From Silene latifolia (Eukaryota > Streptophyta > Magnoliopsida > Caryophyllales > Caryophyllaceae), in NCBI RefSeq assembly GCF_048544455.1, contig NC_133538.1, forward strand, positions 255,798,491 to 255,862,490: a DNA stretch of 64,000 bases, in the 5' to 3' direction. Below are positions 21,770 through 33,522 of the stretch, piece after piece (the stretch's first letter is position 1; each line of letters starts with the position of its first letter). Below the pieces are notes generated by a model. The model did no database searches, was not told the DNA's origin, and was given only the letters and a program-made list of their open reading frames with translations. Both the position numbers and the translations under genes were made by a program.

Positions 21770-21811
21770 TGCTTTCCTGTTTTTCTTAAGTACAGCTAAT
21801 AAAGAAGTTAG

Positions 21812-23221
21812 CTAATCATTATCATGCTTAGCACTAACAATGACTGGATATTGCTCAGTATCGTCTAAGAAAACATATTTTAGATGAAAGGGAAGAGGCT
21901 TACGCTCATGCACCTTTACCTCAATGGAGCAAAGGGTACTGATCATCTGTTCCACTTGCTCTCCCTCAGCGTCGGTGAGTTCACGCTCATCTAAATCATC
22001 TATAAGCAAATCCAACACAGCATCATCGTCATCTGGGTTATCTGCACACTCATCTAAAAGCATAAGAGCTTCTAGTGGGTCCTTCATAAAAGAACCCGAC
22101 CAGAAGTCAAAAATAGACTCGTCAATAATATCAACTGAATACCATGTATCCTCTATCATTGGCCGAGCTAAGGTACTAGGCAGACTGAAAGTGATCGTGT
22201 CATCCCCTACTGCAAGAGTCAAACGCTCTTGTTTGACATCAATAATGGCCCCTGCTATACAAAGGAACGGTCTTCCTAATATAATTGGGGTCCGGGTGTC
22301 CTCAGCTATGTCTAAAACAATGAAGTCTACTGGTATAAAGAACTTGCCTATTTTCACAGGCACGTCCTCTAAGACACCCAAGGGTCTCCTAACATATCTA
22401 TCAGCCATCTGTAGGGTAATATTCGTCAATTTAAGATGACCCATATTCAATTTCTTGCAGATAGATATGGGCATGACACTGACGCTGGCTCCTAAATCAC
22501 AAAGGGCCTTATTAATAACTATATTGCCTATAACACAGGTAATACAAAAGCTACCCGGGTCTTTCATTTTAGGCGGAGCCTTATTTAAAAGTAAATTACT
22601 AGACTCTTCCATAAATGAAACCGTCTCAAATTTACTTAGCTCTCTCTTACGCGTCACAATATCTTTCATGAATTTGGCGTAAGTAGGTACCTGGGTAACA
22701 AGTTCGGTAAAAGGGACAGTTACCTGGAGGTTCTTGATAATGTCCACAAACTTAATGTACTGTCGCTCGACCTTCGCGTCCTTCAGACGACTTGGAAAAG
22801 GTACTCTGGTAGCAATGAGTGAACCCGCGACTTTCTCTTTACCTTTATCAGTGCGTGACATCTTCACAGCAGGGGAAGATGACACGGTAGCGGAATTAGA
22901 TATCAAAATAGGGTCTCCGCTGGTTCTGGCACTCGATCGAGTACTTTCCTCACTCGATCGAGTGGTTTTATCTTGGAACTTACTCGATCGACCATCTTCT
23001 TCACTCGATCGAGTGATTTCTTCCTCTTTTTCACTCGATCGAGTAAAAATATCACTTGATCGAGCATCTATGAATTGGGCACTACTCGATTGACCTAGGT
23101 TATCACTCGATCGAGTGGTTGGATGGATTATTTCACTCGATCGAGTGTCTGGATAGCACGGAGCAAGGATATCGTCCAGAAACTCACCCAAATTATCGTC
23201 CGGGGTTTTATCAGTTATCAC
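21812..23221 (-). pseudogene. F palindrome-encoded linker and protease
   Basis: The N-terminal 100 residues are dominated by nine R-S-S-type units (TRSS, ARSS, GRSS, GQSS) encoded by CGATCG palindromes at 22931-23147. A linker (VPFPSRLKDAKVERQYIKF, LQVTVPFTELVTQVPTYAKF) leads to the retropepsin motif LCDLGASVSVMPISIC and a C-terminal IILGRPFLCIAGAIIDV. An acidic tail follows (DDDDAVLDLLIDDLDERELTD). A TAG at 21812-21814 closes the frame before RT, in place of a Gln codon in the H counterpart. Protease residues look intact. Confidence 0.88.
22931..23147. repeat. palindrome cluster inside the F coding region
   Basis: Nine units: six ACTCGATCGAGT-type exact or nearly so, plus single-base variants (CACTTGATCGAGCA, ACTCGATTGACC, ACTCGATCGACC). 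All share one codon phase, so ACT CGA TCG AGT reads Thr-Arg-Ser-Ser on the minus strand. Confidence 0.92.
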
Positions 23222-23266
23222 AACCCCGTCTTCTAGTATTTTTGGCCCCTCATGATCAAGGCCACT

Positions 23267-24403
23267 TCAGAGATTCGTTGCATTAACTGGGTCGCATGTC
23301 GGTGGATGGTTAGCTTGGTCTTTCGCAAGTGTCAATTGCGCGACTTGTTCTCTTAACTCCACGATAACAGTTTTGTTCCTATTACATTTCTCCCCAAACT
23401 TTTGTGTTAAGTTCAACATCAAGGACTTCAATTCGGCAATTTCCCCGTTCGTAGAAGGAGAGACCGGCTGCAGCGCTGGCGTAGAAGGAGTAGAAACATT
23501 TTTCATTTTTTCATATAATTGAGAAAAAGGAACTCATTGCTTGTATTTCTGATAAGCAAGGACGCGCTCTATGCTCGACAGACAATCAATAGGGTCATGC
23601 CCTTCCATGCCACATCTACCGCATATCTCCACATGCTCAGTAATTGCACGAACCTGTGCACTCTCACCCATAGCCTCCATAATCTCCACATTACCTAGAC
23701 TTTTTCTAGGACTTCCCACTTCAGATGGTACCAACTCGTTAACTTGCCCACTTCCTCGGGGATTTCCATATTCAGCAACATGGATGGCCATCTCCTCAAT
23801 AAGATGCCACCCTTGGTCATCCTCCATGTTTTTAGTGAATCTCCCCTTAGCTACACTATCAAGAATAGCTCTCTGGTTTCGATATAACCCGTTGTAGAAC
23901 TGGGTACAAAGGAACCAACGCTTGAAACCGTGGTGAGGCACATAACGGACAAGCTTCTTGAACCTAGTCCAAGCCCCATCCAATTCTTCGGTAGGCAATT
24001 GCTCAAAAGAAGTAATCTGAGCTCTCAAAGCATTGGTGCGCTGCGGTGGGAAATATCGCCTGTAAAAGGCCAAAGTAAGAGAACTCCAGTCGGTTACATC
24101 GGCTGCCTCCCTATCTAAATCCCTCAACCATTTCCGGGCATCATCAGCTAAAGAAAAGGGAAAGAGAACTCCCTTCACTTTGTCCTGTGTCACCTCAGCA
24201 GCAAGAGGAATGGTAGAGCAATACTCCGTAAATAGCTCTATATGCCTACACGGATCTTCTTCAGGTACCCCCCTGAAGAGACTTCTCTCAACCAGCTGTA
24301 TGTAGGATGGGTGGATTCCAAAGTTCCCGACTCACTAGTGGGTAGTAAGAAACCTTTTGGAAGGGAATCCACATTAGGCTCTGAATGGCTGGCTATATTC
24401 GGC
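23267..24403 (-). pseudogene. F gag
   Basis: An Athila-type gag. The capsid region is in 24193-23534 (LADDARKWLRDLDREAADVT, WSSLTLAFYRRYFPPQRTNALR, WTRFKKLVRYVPHHGFKRWF, FYNGLYRNQRAILDSVAKGRF). A zinc knuckle CGRCGMEGHDPIDC fits CX2CX4HX4C. A TGA at 23534-23536 is followed in the same frame by a short coiled-coil-like segment (IAELKSLMLNLTQKFGE), ending at TGA 23267-23269 where H has an Arg codon. The start is taken near 24403 (MPNIASHSEPNVDSLPKG, equivalent to MPTLASHSEP in E). A one-base frameshift around 24322-24330 separates that start from the capsid frame. Confidence 0.82.
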
Positions 24404-24570
24404 ATTCTGGCAAATAGAGGTTACAAAGCAGAGCAGGTGCGACGATGTTCTCTTATAGAACAGATAACCTGCAAAACAATCAAAAACTTTGCAAAAATAA
24501 GATCAGTCTCAAGGAAAAAATTCCTTGAGACGAGAGACAAACTTAAATTAAGCAACAAAATTGCGCCACC

Positions 24571-24588
24571 TCCCCGGCAACGGCGTCA
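24571..24588 (-). other. F primer binding site (tRNA-Asp)
   Basis: Plus strand TCCCCGGCAACGGCGTCA equals the 3' end of plant tRNA-Asp(GUC) at 17 of 18 positions. It lies next to the 5' LTR edge at 24594, as expected for a minus-strand element. Confidence 0.88.
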
Positions 24589-24593
24589 AAATT

Positions 24594-26008
24594 TGACAGG
24601 GCAGTCGTATACCTATCAAAAATAACCAACTGGCTCTAACTAATATAGCTAGGGAAGTCGGATCGATCTCCACAGGGAGATGGGAAAATGTTAACTTTGT
24701 CTAAGTTCGTCACGGTAACCAAATTGGGGGGTTTTAATTGGGTTGTTCTAAACTAGTGAGAAAGATAAAAAAGAAAAGGCAAGAGAATAAGGATTCCGCA
24801 AATAAAGAAAGCAGCTAAGACAGTCGGTTCACCATGATTATTCGGTCAAGCAATCTAAGTCTCATGTCAATGCAAATATGGTCTGAGGAGTAGTGAATAT
24901 CTCCTTCCGGTCTCAATTCACCCTAAAGCACAAATAGCTTAGCTTCCGCCCTCGCTACGGTGCCCTAATGTTCGCTACAAGTCTCGCCTTTTCCAACCTT
25001 CCGGTCTAGGTCAAGGTTTACTACGATAAAATGACTAATTGCGTCGACTCAATTAGACAGAAACAGTTAAATATAGCGATTAACAATAGAGACCACACAA
25101 GTACAAGACCTAATATGGCGATTACTATTCCTTCATAATCATGGATTCCCTAGTCTTAGCAAGAGGGAATTATCTACACATTACTATCGAATCAACAACA
25201 ATAACATATAGAAAATAAGAATTAAACATAATGATAATGAAAACAGAAGGAACAAATAAGACAATAATGGAAGCAATGAGAGAAAGGTAGAAACAAAATG
25301 ATAATTGCGATTAAGCAATAAAAAGGAGAAATAATATCAATCACAATTCCGAATCCGAGTAGAAAGGAGTAGAAGAAAAGTAAAGTGCATAAGCAGTAGA
25401 AAATGATAAAGTAGAAGTGAATGAGGAAGAGTTACGCAGTCTACTCTCTTTAGTAGCATACGAAAATCTCCCCCTTAAACCTAATCCAAAGCCTAATTAC
25501 AAAAGCCCATACGAAATTAGGCGGAAAAACTCTATTACAGGCCAAACCACTCGATCGAGTGAAAATAAACCACTCGATCGAGCAACTAAGCGACAAACAC
25601 TTCGATCGAGTGGAAATAAACCACTCGATCGAGTAACTCCTTGTATTGCCCTCTCGATCGAGTACTATAACTACTCGATCATGTAATCTTCTTTATATAA
25701 AGCATTCGATTGACTAGATAAGTGGTCGATCGAGCTATATTAGCATACGAGGCACTTCGACACCTTCCGAAACCAGCTCACGCGTCTTCAAAGTGATAGA
25801 TTCCAAGCTCCGATTCCTTGTTCTCCATAAATGTATGCAATTGGGACGAGTTTAGGCTTGATTTATCTTCTTTTCGGTCCATACCTGCAATTTACACAAA
25901 ACGAACCAAAGTAGACTAATCGGGGGTATTTGTGGCTAGAAGCCACGTAAATAGTACAGAAATGCATGTAAAAATGAGGTAAAAAAATTATATAAAATAC
26001 ACGCATCA
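24594..26008 (-). repeat. F 5' LTR
   Basis: Starts TGACAGGGCAG and ends ACACGCATCA. It has a palindrome cluster at 25549-25735 and a TATA-like TTTATATAAAGC near 25691-25702. Adjacent TSD is ACAAC (26009-26013). Confidence 0.93.
25549..25735. repeat. ACTCGATCGAGT cluster in the F 5' LTR
   Basis: Counterpart of 16548-16735. Differences from the other LTR include changes inside units at about 25652 and 25708. Confidence 0.88.
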
Positions 26009-26154
26009 ACAACCTATCGATTGACTTTTTCCAGCAGTCCCAGCGTCCACTTCAGCAAATTTAGTCGATAGACTTTTTCCAGGCGTAGCAGCAGCTTCGT
26101 CAGTACATTCATCTTCCGCGTCAACATCCAGATCCTCAATAATAACATCTTTGT

Positions 26155-27560
26155 TCACTCGGGGTACCTCTCATCCATCATATGTAAGACCACTTCGTAG
26201 ATGTATCGCATTAACGGTATCATGAGGCTTATCAGGCTTAGACGGCAATGCACCTGGCTGCCTACTTGTATTTTGGCTTGATAACTGGCAATTTGATTGT
26301 CCAAAACTTTATTGTGAGCCAACAATTGAGCAATTAGAGTTTCCTGCTTTTGTGAAGCTGCCATTTGCTGTTGTAACATAGCTTTAATATCCGACATATC
26401 ACTGTTTGAAGCCTGAGGAGGAGGCTGCAACTCGTGAAACTGCTGTTGAGGCGGCCTATTAAAGTTCCCTTGTGGTTGATTACCACGGTTTTGAGGGATG
26501 ATGTAAGGATTGGTTGGTGGCGAGGTAGGATGTAACACATTTTGATTTCTCTCAGCGAAGAAATTTGAATACGGAGTACCTTGATTGAAAGACTGATAAG
26601 CATGAACTTGTTCTAAAGTACTCATACACCCAGCTGCAACATGACCATAAGCACCACGTCGCTCACAAGGGACCTCCTGCTGAATCAAAGCATTAACTGT
26701 CTGCTGATTTCCCAAGGACTGGGATGTCTTTAGTTCGGCAATCTGGGCAGTTAGAGCCTCTAGCTGAGTTGTGATTGCACTATCCGAACTACCTCCTCTT
26801 TTGCTACCCCGTGGATTACCATACTCAGCAGTGTGAGTAGCTATCTAATCAATTAGTTTCCAGGCATTGGCATCATTGGTGTTGTCTTGAAATCTCCCGT
26901 TGGCAGCTGAATCAAGTGAGACTCTATGATCGTCATACAGCTCGTTGTAAAACTGGTTGCAGAGGAACCAGATCTGGAACCCATGATGTGGAACAGATCG
27001 TACTAGTCGTTTGAAACGAACCCACACCTCATTAAAGTCCTCAGTAGGACCTTGTTTAAAGCTCGGGACCTGGCTTCTAAGGGCATTCGTCTTCTGGGTG
27101 GGAAGTACCTCTTGTAGAATGCAAGAGCCAACGAATTTTAGTCTGTAATACCGTGAGCTTATGTATCCAAGTCACGTAGCCATTCCGCTGCATCATCTCG
27201 CAGGGAGAAAGGGAAAAGAGTCTGCTTGACTTGGTCTTGAGTCACCCCGCAGCTAAAGGAACGGAGCAGTAGTAACTAACAAACTTCTCCATATGTTTAG
27301 CGGGGTCCTCACCAGCTCCTCCTCCAAATAAATTTCGCTCCACCAGATTAATGTAAGATGGGCGAATTTTAAAAGTACCTGTATACGTAGTGGGGAGATT
27401 TAATCCCTTGGGAAGGGAGACATGGGTAGGCTCAGAGTGACTTGCTAAAGTCGGCATGATTGTAGTAGGAGCAGAAGTAGACGTGTCTTCCTCTAAAGAC
27501 TGATTTTCTACAATAAATGTTGCGTAAACTGAATCAAGCGTACTCAAGTCTTCTGCTGAA
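26155..27560 (-). pseudogene. E gag, main part
   Basis: Remains of an Athila-type gag in several frames. 27547-27242 reads MPTLASHSEPTHVSLPKGLN, SYINLVERNLFGG and KHMEKFVSYYCSVPLA. 27027-26845 reads WVRFKRLVRSVPHHGFQIWFLCNQFYNELYDD. 26715-26155 has a damaged zinc knuckle CERRGAYGHVAAGC, in which the second Cys is Arg, then a Pro/Gln-rich stretch and a coiled coil (AMLQQQMAASQKQETLIAQLL). The first codons lie beyond element G at 34995-35081. Frameshifts occur near 27100-27240 and 26820-26845. The downstream linker with degenerate palindromes is at 26014-26075, up to the F insertion. Confidence 0.82.
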
Positions 27561-27599
27561 TATATTGTAATACTACGGTTTTATGAGTCTCTGGGTACT

Positions 27600-27725
27600 C
27601 TATCGAGTGGGGCTTACTCTGTCGAGTAAGCATGTTTTGGTATACGAAACAGTGTTCTGTCTGTAGGGTACTCGATCGCGTAAGCGGCACTCAATCGAGT
27701 ATGTTACTTACTCGATCGAGTAAGT
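27600..27725. repeat. ACTCGATCGAGT cluster in the G 5' LTR
   Basis: Units at about 27599, 27620, 27669, 27691 and 27709, some with one changed base. One unit present in the 3' LTR is missing here. Confidence 0.85.
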
Positions 27726-27773
27726 TGGTTATCGGGTAATATTTTGACGGGTTTTGTTAATAATGCGAATTAG

Positions 27774-27782
27774 TATATATAA
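27774..27782 (+). promoter_or_regulatory. TATA box, G 5' LTR
   Basis: TATATATAA about 50 bases downstream of the palindrome cluster. Confidence 0.6.
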
Positions 27783-29014
27783 TACGCCGTTATCTTTCAT
27801 AAACACTTTTATAAACCTTATACACTCAAAAAGTGATTGCAAACTACGTTGTTCTCCCCATTCGCATTATTGGCAAATCCTGGAGCTAAAGAGGTCGGAT
27901 TTCGTTGTTCTTTGCATCATAGTGATCCTTGCGTCAAGGGTAAGATCCACGTACCATTTTTATAGCATTTGGTTGACTTTTTTTAAACCCAAATTTTAGG
28001 AATTGGGGGTTTTTATGATTTTTTGTGTTAGTAGTGATTGTATGATTATGTGAATAGGAGGAGGATTCGTAGAAGAAAGATTTTGAGACAATTTCTTGCT
28101 AGATCGTCTTTGTTTGTGTCGCATTTGTAGGGTTTCCCTACTCGGTATTAGTTACATTATGTGTGTGGTGATTGTCTTGTAGATAGTAATTGTTGATTGT
28201 TTCACGGTTGTGATATTGTATTGTTGATTGTTTCGTACGGTTTGTGATATTATGTTGTTGAATGTTTCAGACGGTTGTTGAGGTTGTGTTGTGATTACTG
28301 TTTAACTGTCTGTGATCTTCGGGGTGCGTCCCTGGCTGAGTGGAGTCACTTGCGGGAGTGGCTTCACGCCCTTGATTTGCCTTCTGTGGAACCCACCACA
28401 GAAGGGATGTACACATTAATGAACATGGGTTTATCGCTCGATGGAGATCAGCGGGGCTTAGGTGCGAACGGCTGCGGTCCCCCACTGGCGGCGAGGAGTA
28501 ACCTGTTGTGATGGGTACTCTGGCAGGGCTACACACTTTAGTGTGTAGTCAATTGTGTGGAGATTGGAGATGGTGATTGGGGTTGTGTTGAGCTGTTTGA
28601 ACTGTTTGTGTACTTGTTTCATTGTGGCATTGTTTTTGTGTAATTAGTACTTACCCCGTTTAAATGTTTTAAAAATTGTGGTGATCCATTCGGGGGTGGT
28701 GAGCAGTTATTGAGCAGGTATGATTGATGCGCATGGGATAGCTGGGATGAGTCATCACGTGGCAGTTAGAAGTCTTCCGCTGTGTCAGTCGATATCTAGT
28801 AGCTTTGATAGTTTTATCAGTGGATCGTTTGAGTACTTTGTATTTCATTTAACAGTTTTGTTTGAGACATGTAATCAATTAAATTATATTTACTTCTAAA
28901 GTACGTTTCTTTATTGTCTTATGATTATCATTGCCTCGGGGTATCCGAGATGGTGGCACTTCCATGCCTTAAGTGGTCCCGGTAAGGCACTTGAAGTATG
29001 GGGTTGTTACAAAG

Positions 29015-29026
29015 TGGTATCAGAGC
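29015..29026 (+). other. G primer binding site (initiator tRNA-Met)
   Basis: TGGTATCAGAGC, three bases after the LTR end, is the exact complement of the 3' end of plant initiator tRNA-Met. Confidence 0.93.
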
Positions 29027-29954
29027 GATGATCTTGAAACCTGTAACCAATGAATCTAATGAACATAGGGAGTCAAAATAAAATGAACCTGGGGTAGAAG
29101 TTGTAGGAGCTAATGCAAAGACTTGGGAGACGTCCTAAAGTTGCGAACTCGCCCTACAATTTTGAATCGGTCACTATGGGGTGTCATGGAATCGCTATGT
29201 GTTTACTAATGTTCTATTGTGTATGTTGGGTGATGTGTTGTATGAATGTGTTGGATGGATGAGTGTTATATAGTTGAATGGATGTGTGGTGGAAAAGATG
29301 AAGGTAATTTTTCATGATAACATGAATTGTGGTGAGAATTGCTACTAGTTACTATTGTTTATATGCATATGATTGGATGAATAAATTGTATGAATACGGG
29401 TATGAATATGATCTATGAATTGGTTTGAAAAGATGAAGTAAGGAATTGCATGAGAATATGAAATTCATGTGGAGAACATGTTTATGTGATGGAAGTGGAT
29501 TTTATACTTTTGCTATGTTAGTAACATGTGAATAAGGAATTTTATGTCGTATAATATGTTATTGTTGTACGTAAAGGTATAGAATAAAAGCATGTGGGAA
29601 AAATCATGATTGACAAGTTAAATAATATATGTGCATGATGAATGTTGTTTCTTGGCTTTTGGAGATAGTAACATGTGATTAGGAATACTGGTTTTATGAG
29701 AATTGAGTTGTTTTTGTTTACCTTGTTATCGTATAAGTTGTTTGGAAGTAAAAATCAAGTAGTTGTGTTTATCGATTATAAAGAAGTTGTCTTTAAACTG
29801 TTATAACTTGAGATGAATAAATGATTTTAATGTAATTCCAATTGGAGGTATAGCTTGTTCTTTTACAATTCTAACGATAGGTCACACGCCCAAAACGACC
29901 AAGAAACGAGTGAGTTATGACCATTTTACGAAAACTGGATAGTGCTGAGAAATG

Positions 29955-30115
29955 CGTAGGGTACTCGATCGAGTGCACCTTGGTACTCAATCGAGTACCC
30001 CTTACTCGATCGAGTAGTCCTGGTAATTTGTAATACGTGTCTCTGACTTTTACCTACTCGATCGAGTAAGTCATTTACTCGATCGAGTGGCCTGTACTCG
30101 ATCTAGTGACCCCTG
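29955..30115. repeat. ACTCGATCGAGT cluster in the G leader
   Basis: Six to seven units around 29960-30108, mostly exact. K has the equivalent cluster at 63125-63300. Confidence 0.85.
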
Positions 30116-32873
30116 TTTGGGGTCATATGCTTATCTTTTGATTTCGTTGCATATCATGTTTAATTTAAAGGTGTTATTTTTCTTCTTTATGCATTGTTTT
30201 ATATGTATGTTGATCCTGATGCGTAAGTTACCCAATCGTGTGGTGTAGTGAGTGGCATCTATGGTGAGTATGAATTCGGTGGAGAGGACATAAGTTATAT
30301 GTGGTTGTGATAGATGAAAAAAAAAATTGGCAAGGCTTAATTGAGGCATATAGCATGTTTTGTGAGACGGGATGAGTGATATGATTGTGTGTTGAGTAAT
30401 GTAAAAGTAAGTGAATGTGGGCAAAGGGTGATGTAAGTTTATGGAACGTGAGAATGAAAAATTGAAATGAGAGACGCATATGGTGGTAACTTTGGATGTT
30501 TAAGGATTATGAAGGGAGGTAATTATCACTCAGTTGGTTAAGAATATATGTAATGGAAAGGTCGTTATAGGTGAATGGAAAGAAATGGGGTATAAAGAGC
30601 TTAGATTGAGTTATGCAGCGATGTGGGTTTGCAGATAGCGAGTGAGTTTGAGAATTTGGTTTATCAAGAGGTGGAACTAATGTGTGATTTTCTTGGGCAG
30701 TTAACAGTATGAAATGAGTTTGGGATTGAAAAAAAAAAAAAAAACGAGATGGAGTTGACTGACCGTGTAGATTGATTGGTGATAAGTGAGAGTGATAGCA
30801 TGATAAGAGAAGATCCATGGTAAGGAAGAGTGAGATAATATCGATAAGAAATAATGGGATTTGAGTTTTTGAGCAATGAGAAGGTGGTCGGAGCACTAAA
30901 GAGTTAGGAAGAAGTAATAAGGAGTTTTATGGTTAATTGATTTTGTCGAGTGTAAAAGAAAAGAATGAGGTGAGAAAAACTAAGAAAATGTTCACCGGAG
31001 TTATGTGATATAAAAGTAAGGAATCGTCGAGATGTATGATACTATCATGAGGATTTGAGTTAATGGTTATATAGGAGTTTCAGAACAACATGATTAGTCA
31101 GGAGTTTCGAGGAATTAAGAAAAGTAAGAGTTGGGTAAAGAATTTGCACGATATGAGATCTTGGTGGTGAGTCGGGTGATGATACAATTAAGGATGGAAT
31201 TGGAAATAGAGTTGAGATGATTTCTGTTGATGTATTTGATGTTCGTTATTTGGGATGATAACCAAAGATAGGGAAGAAACTGTGATGTTTAGAGATGAGT
31301 GTAAGAAGTTTGATGTACGAACGGTAGTAGTGTGGAAGTGTTGTCGCTAGTGGTTAAAGGTGATGATAAATAGGAAAGATGGCAATTTCAAAGAGGTTGA
31401 TTTTGTAGAGACTGAGTTGATATGTGTGGTTGTGAGGAAGTATAAGACGTAGTCTTAAGAGGCGGTTTCTGGTAATAAGTGTTAGCTGTATGGCTATGTA
31501 TGGCAGAAGGTGTTGGTTATGCGATTGGGAGAATGTGTTATGAGGGGCATACGAGTTAAGCTCGGGTGAGAGGTAACCTTTGTCAGGTGGTAACTTACGT
31601 GATCAGGATTGACTGGTTGGATGTGATTATGGGTCTATGATGTGTCTAAATGTTTGTGTGAGGTTCCGACCTCACGATAAGTGGTATGGTGTGATAGACA
31701 TAAAGTTGTTATCTGAATGTTCTGTAATATATGTTGGATGCGGTAACCTAATGGAATGATGTTTAAAAATGGTAATAGTTCGATTGATCTGGCATGGTTA
31801 GTTATAATTGTATGTGCATTTATAATACATGTGTATTCCGTGAAATGGTAGGGATGATGTTCATGAGGTGCTTATCTGTTTATTCCATATAGTATGTTGC
31901 GTTGTGATCTAGTAAAGCGGTTTTGAGTAAGTTTTATTGTCCGGGAAGTTGTACTGAGTGAGTACTTATGGGAATTGTATGTGGTTGTGATGTTTCTCGA
32001 TGTGGTTGTTGTGCCACGGGTGGTGATCCGGGTACGGTACTTCGTGTTGTGATGCGGGTATTTTCGCACTTCGGTGTGGCTGTTGGTGGTGGTGTTGCGA
32101 TGCCGTCACCGGTTGTGGTGGAGTAGGCGAGATGATTATGATACGAGTTTTCGAAAGTACATACCAGTTAAACATAGATTGTTGTTTTGTTTGCTGCTGT
32201 TCCTTGTGAGTTTTGGTTGAACCTGTAGACTGTTGTTTTGTTTGTTGATGTTTCTTACCAGTTTCAATTTGGGAATGAGGGTAGAGTATGATATGAAAGA
32301 GAGTTGTATATGTTTTCGTTGTTGTCATGGTATAGTGATATTCTGTTGATAGGACACGGTTGTGAGAAGTTGTTACAGTAATTTTGATCTTGTTTTAAAA
32401 TGAGGCATCGGTAGTCATAGTCATGGCAAGTGATTCGTAGAACATGTGTGGTAATGATCTGAAAGCTGCAGGTGGTTCATAATCTTTCGTTGAGACAGTG
32501 AGTGTAGGGTGTTGGGAATTAGTGTCATGTTAAGTTATGTATGAGTTTTGCGGTAAAGAAAGAAAAGAACTTGAGGACCTAGTGTGAGTGTATGTAATAA
32601 TTGTGGATCGTGCGTTATGAGTATGGAGATAGGTGCAGGTATAGAGGATTATGTCGTTTTGGCAGTAATAGGGAACAATTGAAGTTTCGGTTAAGCTAAA
32701 GATTTTGAGGTATAGGTTAGGTGGTGTGACGAGTGAATTGAAGTATGGGAATTGTTTAAGTAAGCGAGCCTTAGGTTTATGCATGGCGAGTGTTCATATT
32801 TTAGGTGGTTATCTTTGACATGCGATGGTGATGGGGATAATGAGAAGATATAGCTAGGATTTAGTATTAGTGA

Positions 32874-33504
32874 GTTACGAGGACGTAACATTTATCTTAA
32901 GATGAGTAGGATGCGATAAAAGAGATTTTGATGGTTGTGCATATGGTAATATATTTGGAAGTTTGAGTCTTGATGTAGAATAAAAGATTGATTCGTGTTG
33001 TGGTTGATTTTGTTAAAGGTCATGGTCGTGCTTGTAGCAGTGTGATGCTTCGGAGTGTGAGAATATTTTCTATAGTGCTGACAGTTGGATGATGATGTAT
33101 ATGAGTTCTATAGTGTTGGCAGTTGGAGGATGAGGTTATGAGTGTGAGTAAACTTCGAGGACGAAGTTCCTTTTAAGGGTGGTAGAATGTAACATTCCGT
33201 TTGATGTTTGTGAATGTCTTGATATTGGATTTTCTAATGGATAATATGTTACGGAGCTAGCAGCATTTGTGGATAATAGTTCAAGGTGTTGGGAGTTGGT
33301 GTCGAGAGAGAATATGATGTAGTTGATACGATATCGTGAGTGATGTGTGGAGGTAGGAATAGTTGGTGGAGTTGGTGTTAAGAGTTCATGGTTTCATGTT
33401 TTATAGGTTGGGGTTTAGTTTTGAGTTCTTAGCTATGTTGTTGTGTCTTGACCGAGTTAGTATGTTTGTTTTTATGTATGGGTTGAACTTCGGGGACGAA
33501 GTTC
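32874..33504 (+). other. three GRGGAC-loop hairpins of G
   Basis: GTTAC-GAGGAC-GTAAC (32874-32889), AACTTC-GAGGAC-GAAGTT (33151-33168) and GAACTTC-GGGGAC-GAAGTTC (33485-33504). All stems pair perfectly although their sequences differ; the loop stays G-A/G-GGAC. The last two precede purine runs. Confidence 0.85.
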
Positions 33505-33509
33505 TTTTT

Positions 33510-33522
33510 AAGGAGGGAAGAC
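33510..33522 (+). other. polypurine tract of G
   Basis: AAGGAGGGAAGAC directly before the LTR start TGTAATAC. Confidence 0.85.

Larger units (their letters stand above)
15596..26008 (-). mobile_element. F: full-length Athila-like retrotransposon, 10.4 kb
   Basis: LTRs of 1413 and 1415 bp (15596-17008 and 24594-26008), TSD ACAAC at 15591-15595 and 26009-26013, Asp-tRNA primer site and polypurine tract. Minus-strand gene order is gag, protease, RT, RNase H, integrase, then a 2-kb non-coding 3' region without an envelope-like ORF. LTR identity by eye over the first 215 bases is about 96 percent. Several stops and frameshifts, mostly C-to-T type changes, and a changed RT catalytic residue make it defective. 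It lies inside element E. Confidence 0.95.
27566..29011 (+). repeat. G 5' LTR
   Basis: Edges TGTAATACTACGG and GGTTGTTACA. The palindrome cluster is at 27600-27725 and a TATATATAA box at 27774-27782. It is 21 bases shorter than the 3' LTR owing to loss of one palindrome unit. Confidence 0.93.
29027..33509 (+). other. G interior, no coding capacity
   Basis: The first 200 bases match the A leader (36840-37049, other strand). A palindrome cluster lies at 29955-30115. The rest is AT-rich and GTT/GATG-biased with only short chance ORFs on the opposite strand. A relic of another LTR boundary (polypurine tract plus TGTAACATTCC) is at 33170-33197. A tandem duplication of about 38 bases is at 33070-33140. 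The same interior is found in K. Confidence 0.8.

Noticed and set aside
21924..22439. Ser-rich plus-strand ORFs (21924-23093)
   Set aside because: Antisense shadows of the protease frame of F; the Ser/Leu-Asp-Arg repeats come from the palindrome units read on the other strand.
22931..23147. CRISPR-like array
   Set aside because: Repeat units are only 12 bases, palindromic, irregularly spaced and in plant retrotransposons; no CRISPR features.
30131..32891. Several 60-130 codon ORFs on the minus strand in the G interior, with a similar one on the plus strand in K (62763-63008)
   Set aside because: They are antisense to the element, His/Ser/Thr-rich low-complexity text, and shared only because the DNA is homologous; start and end points differ between copies.
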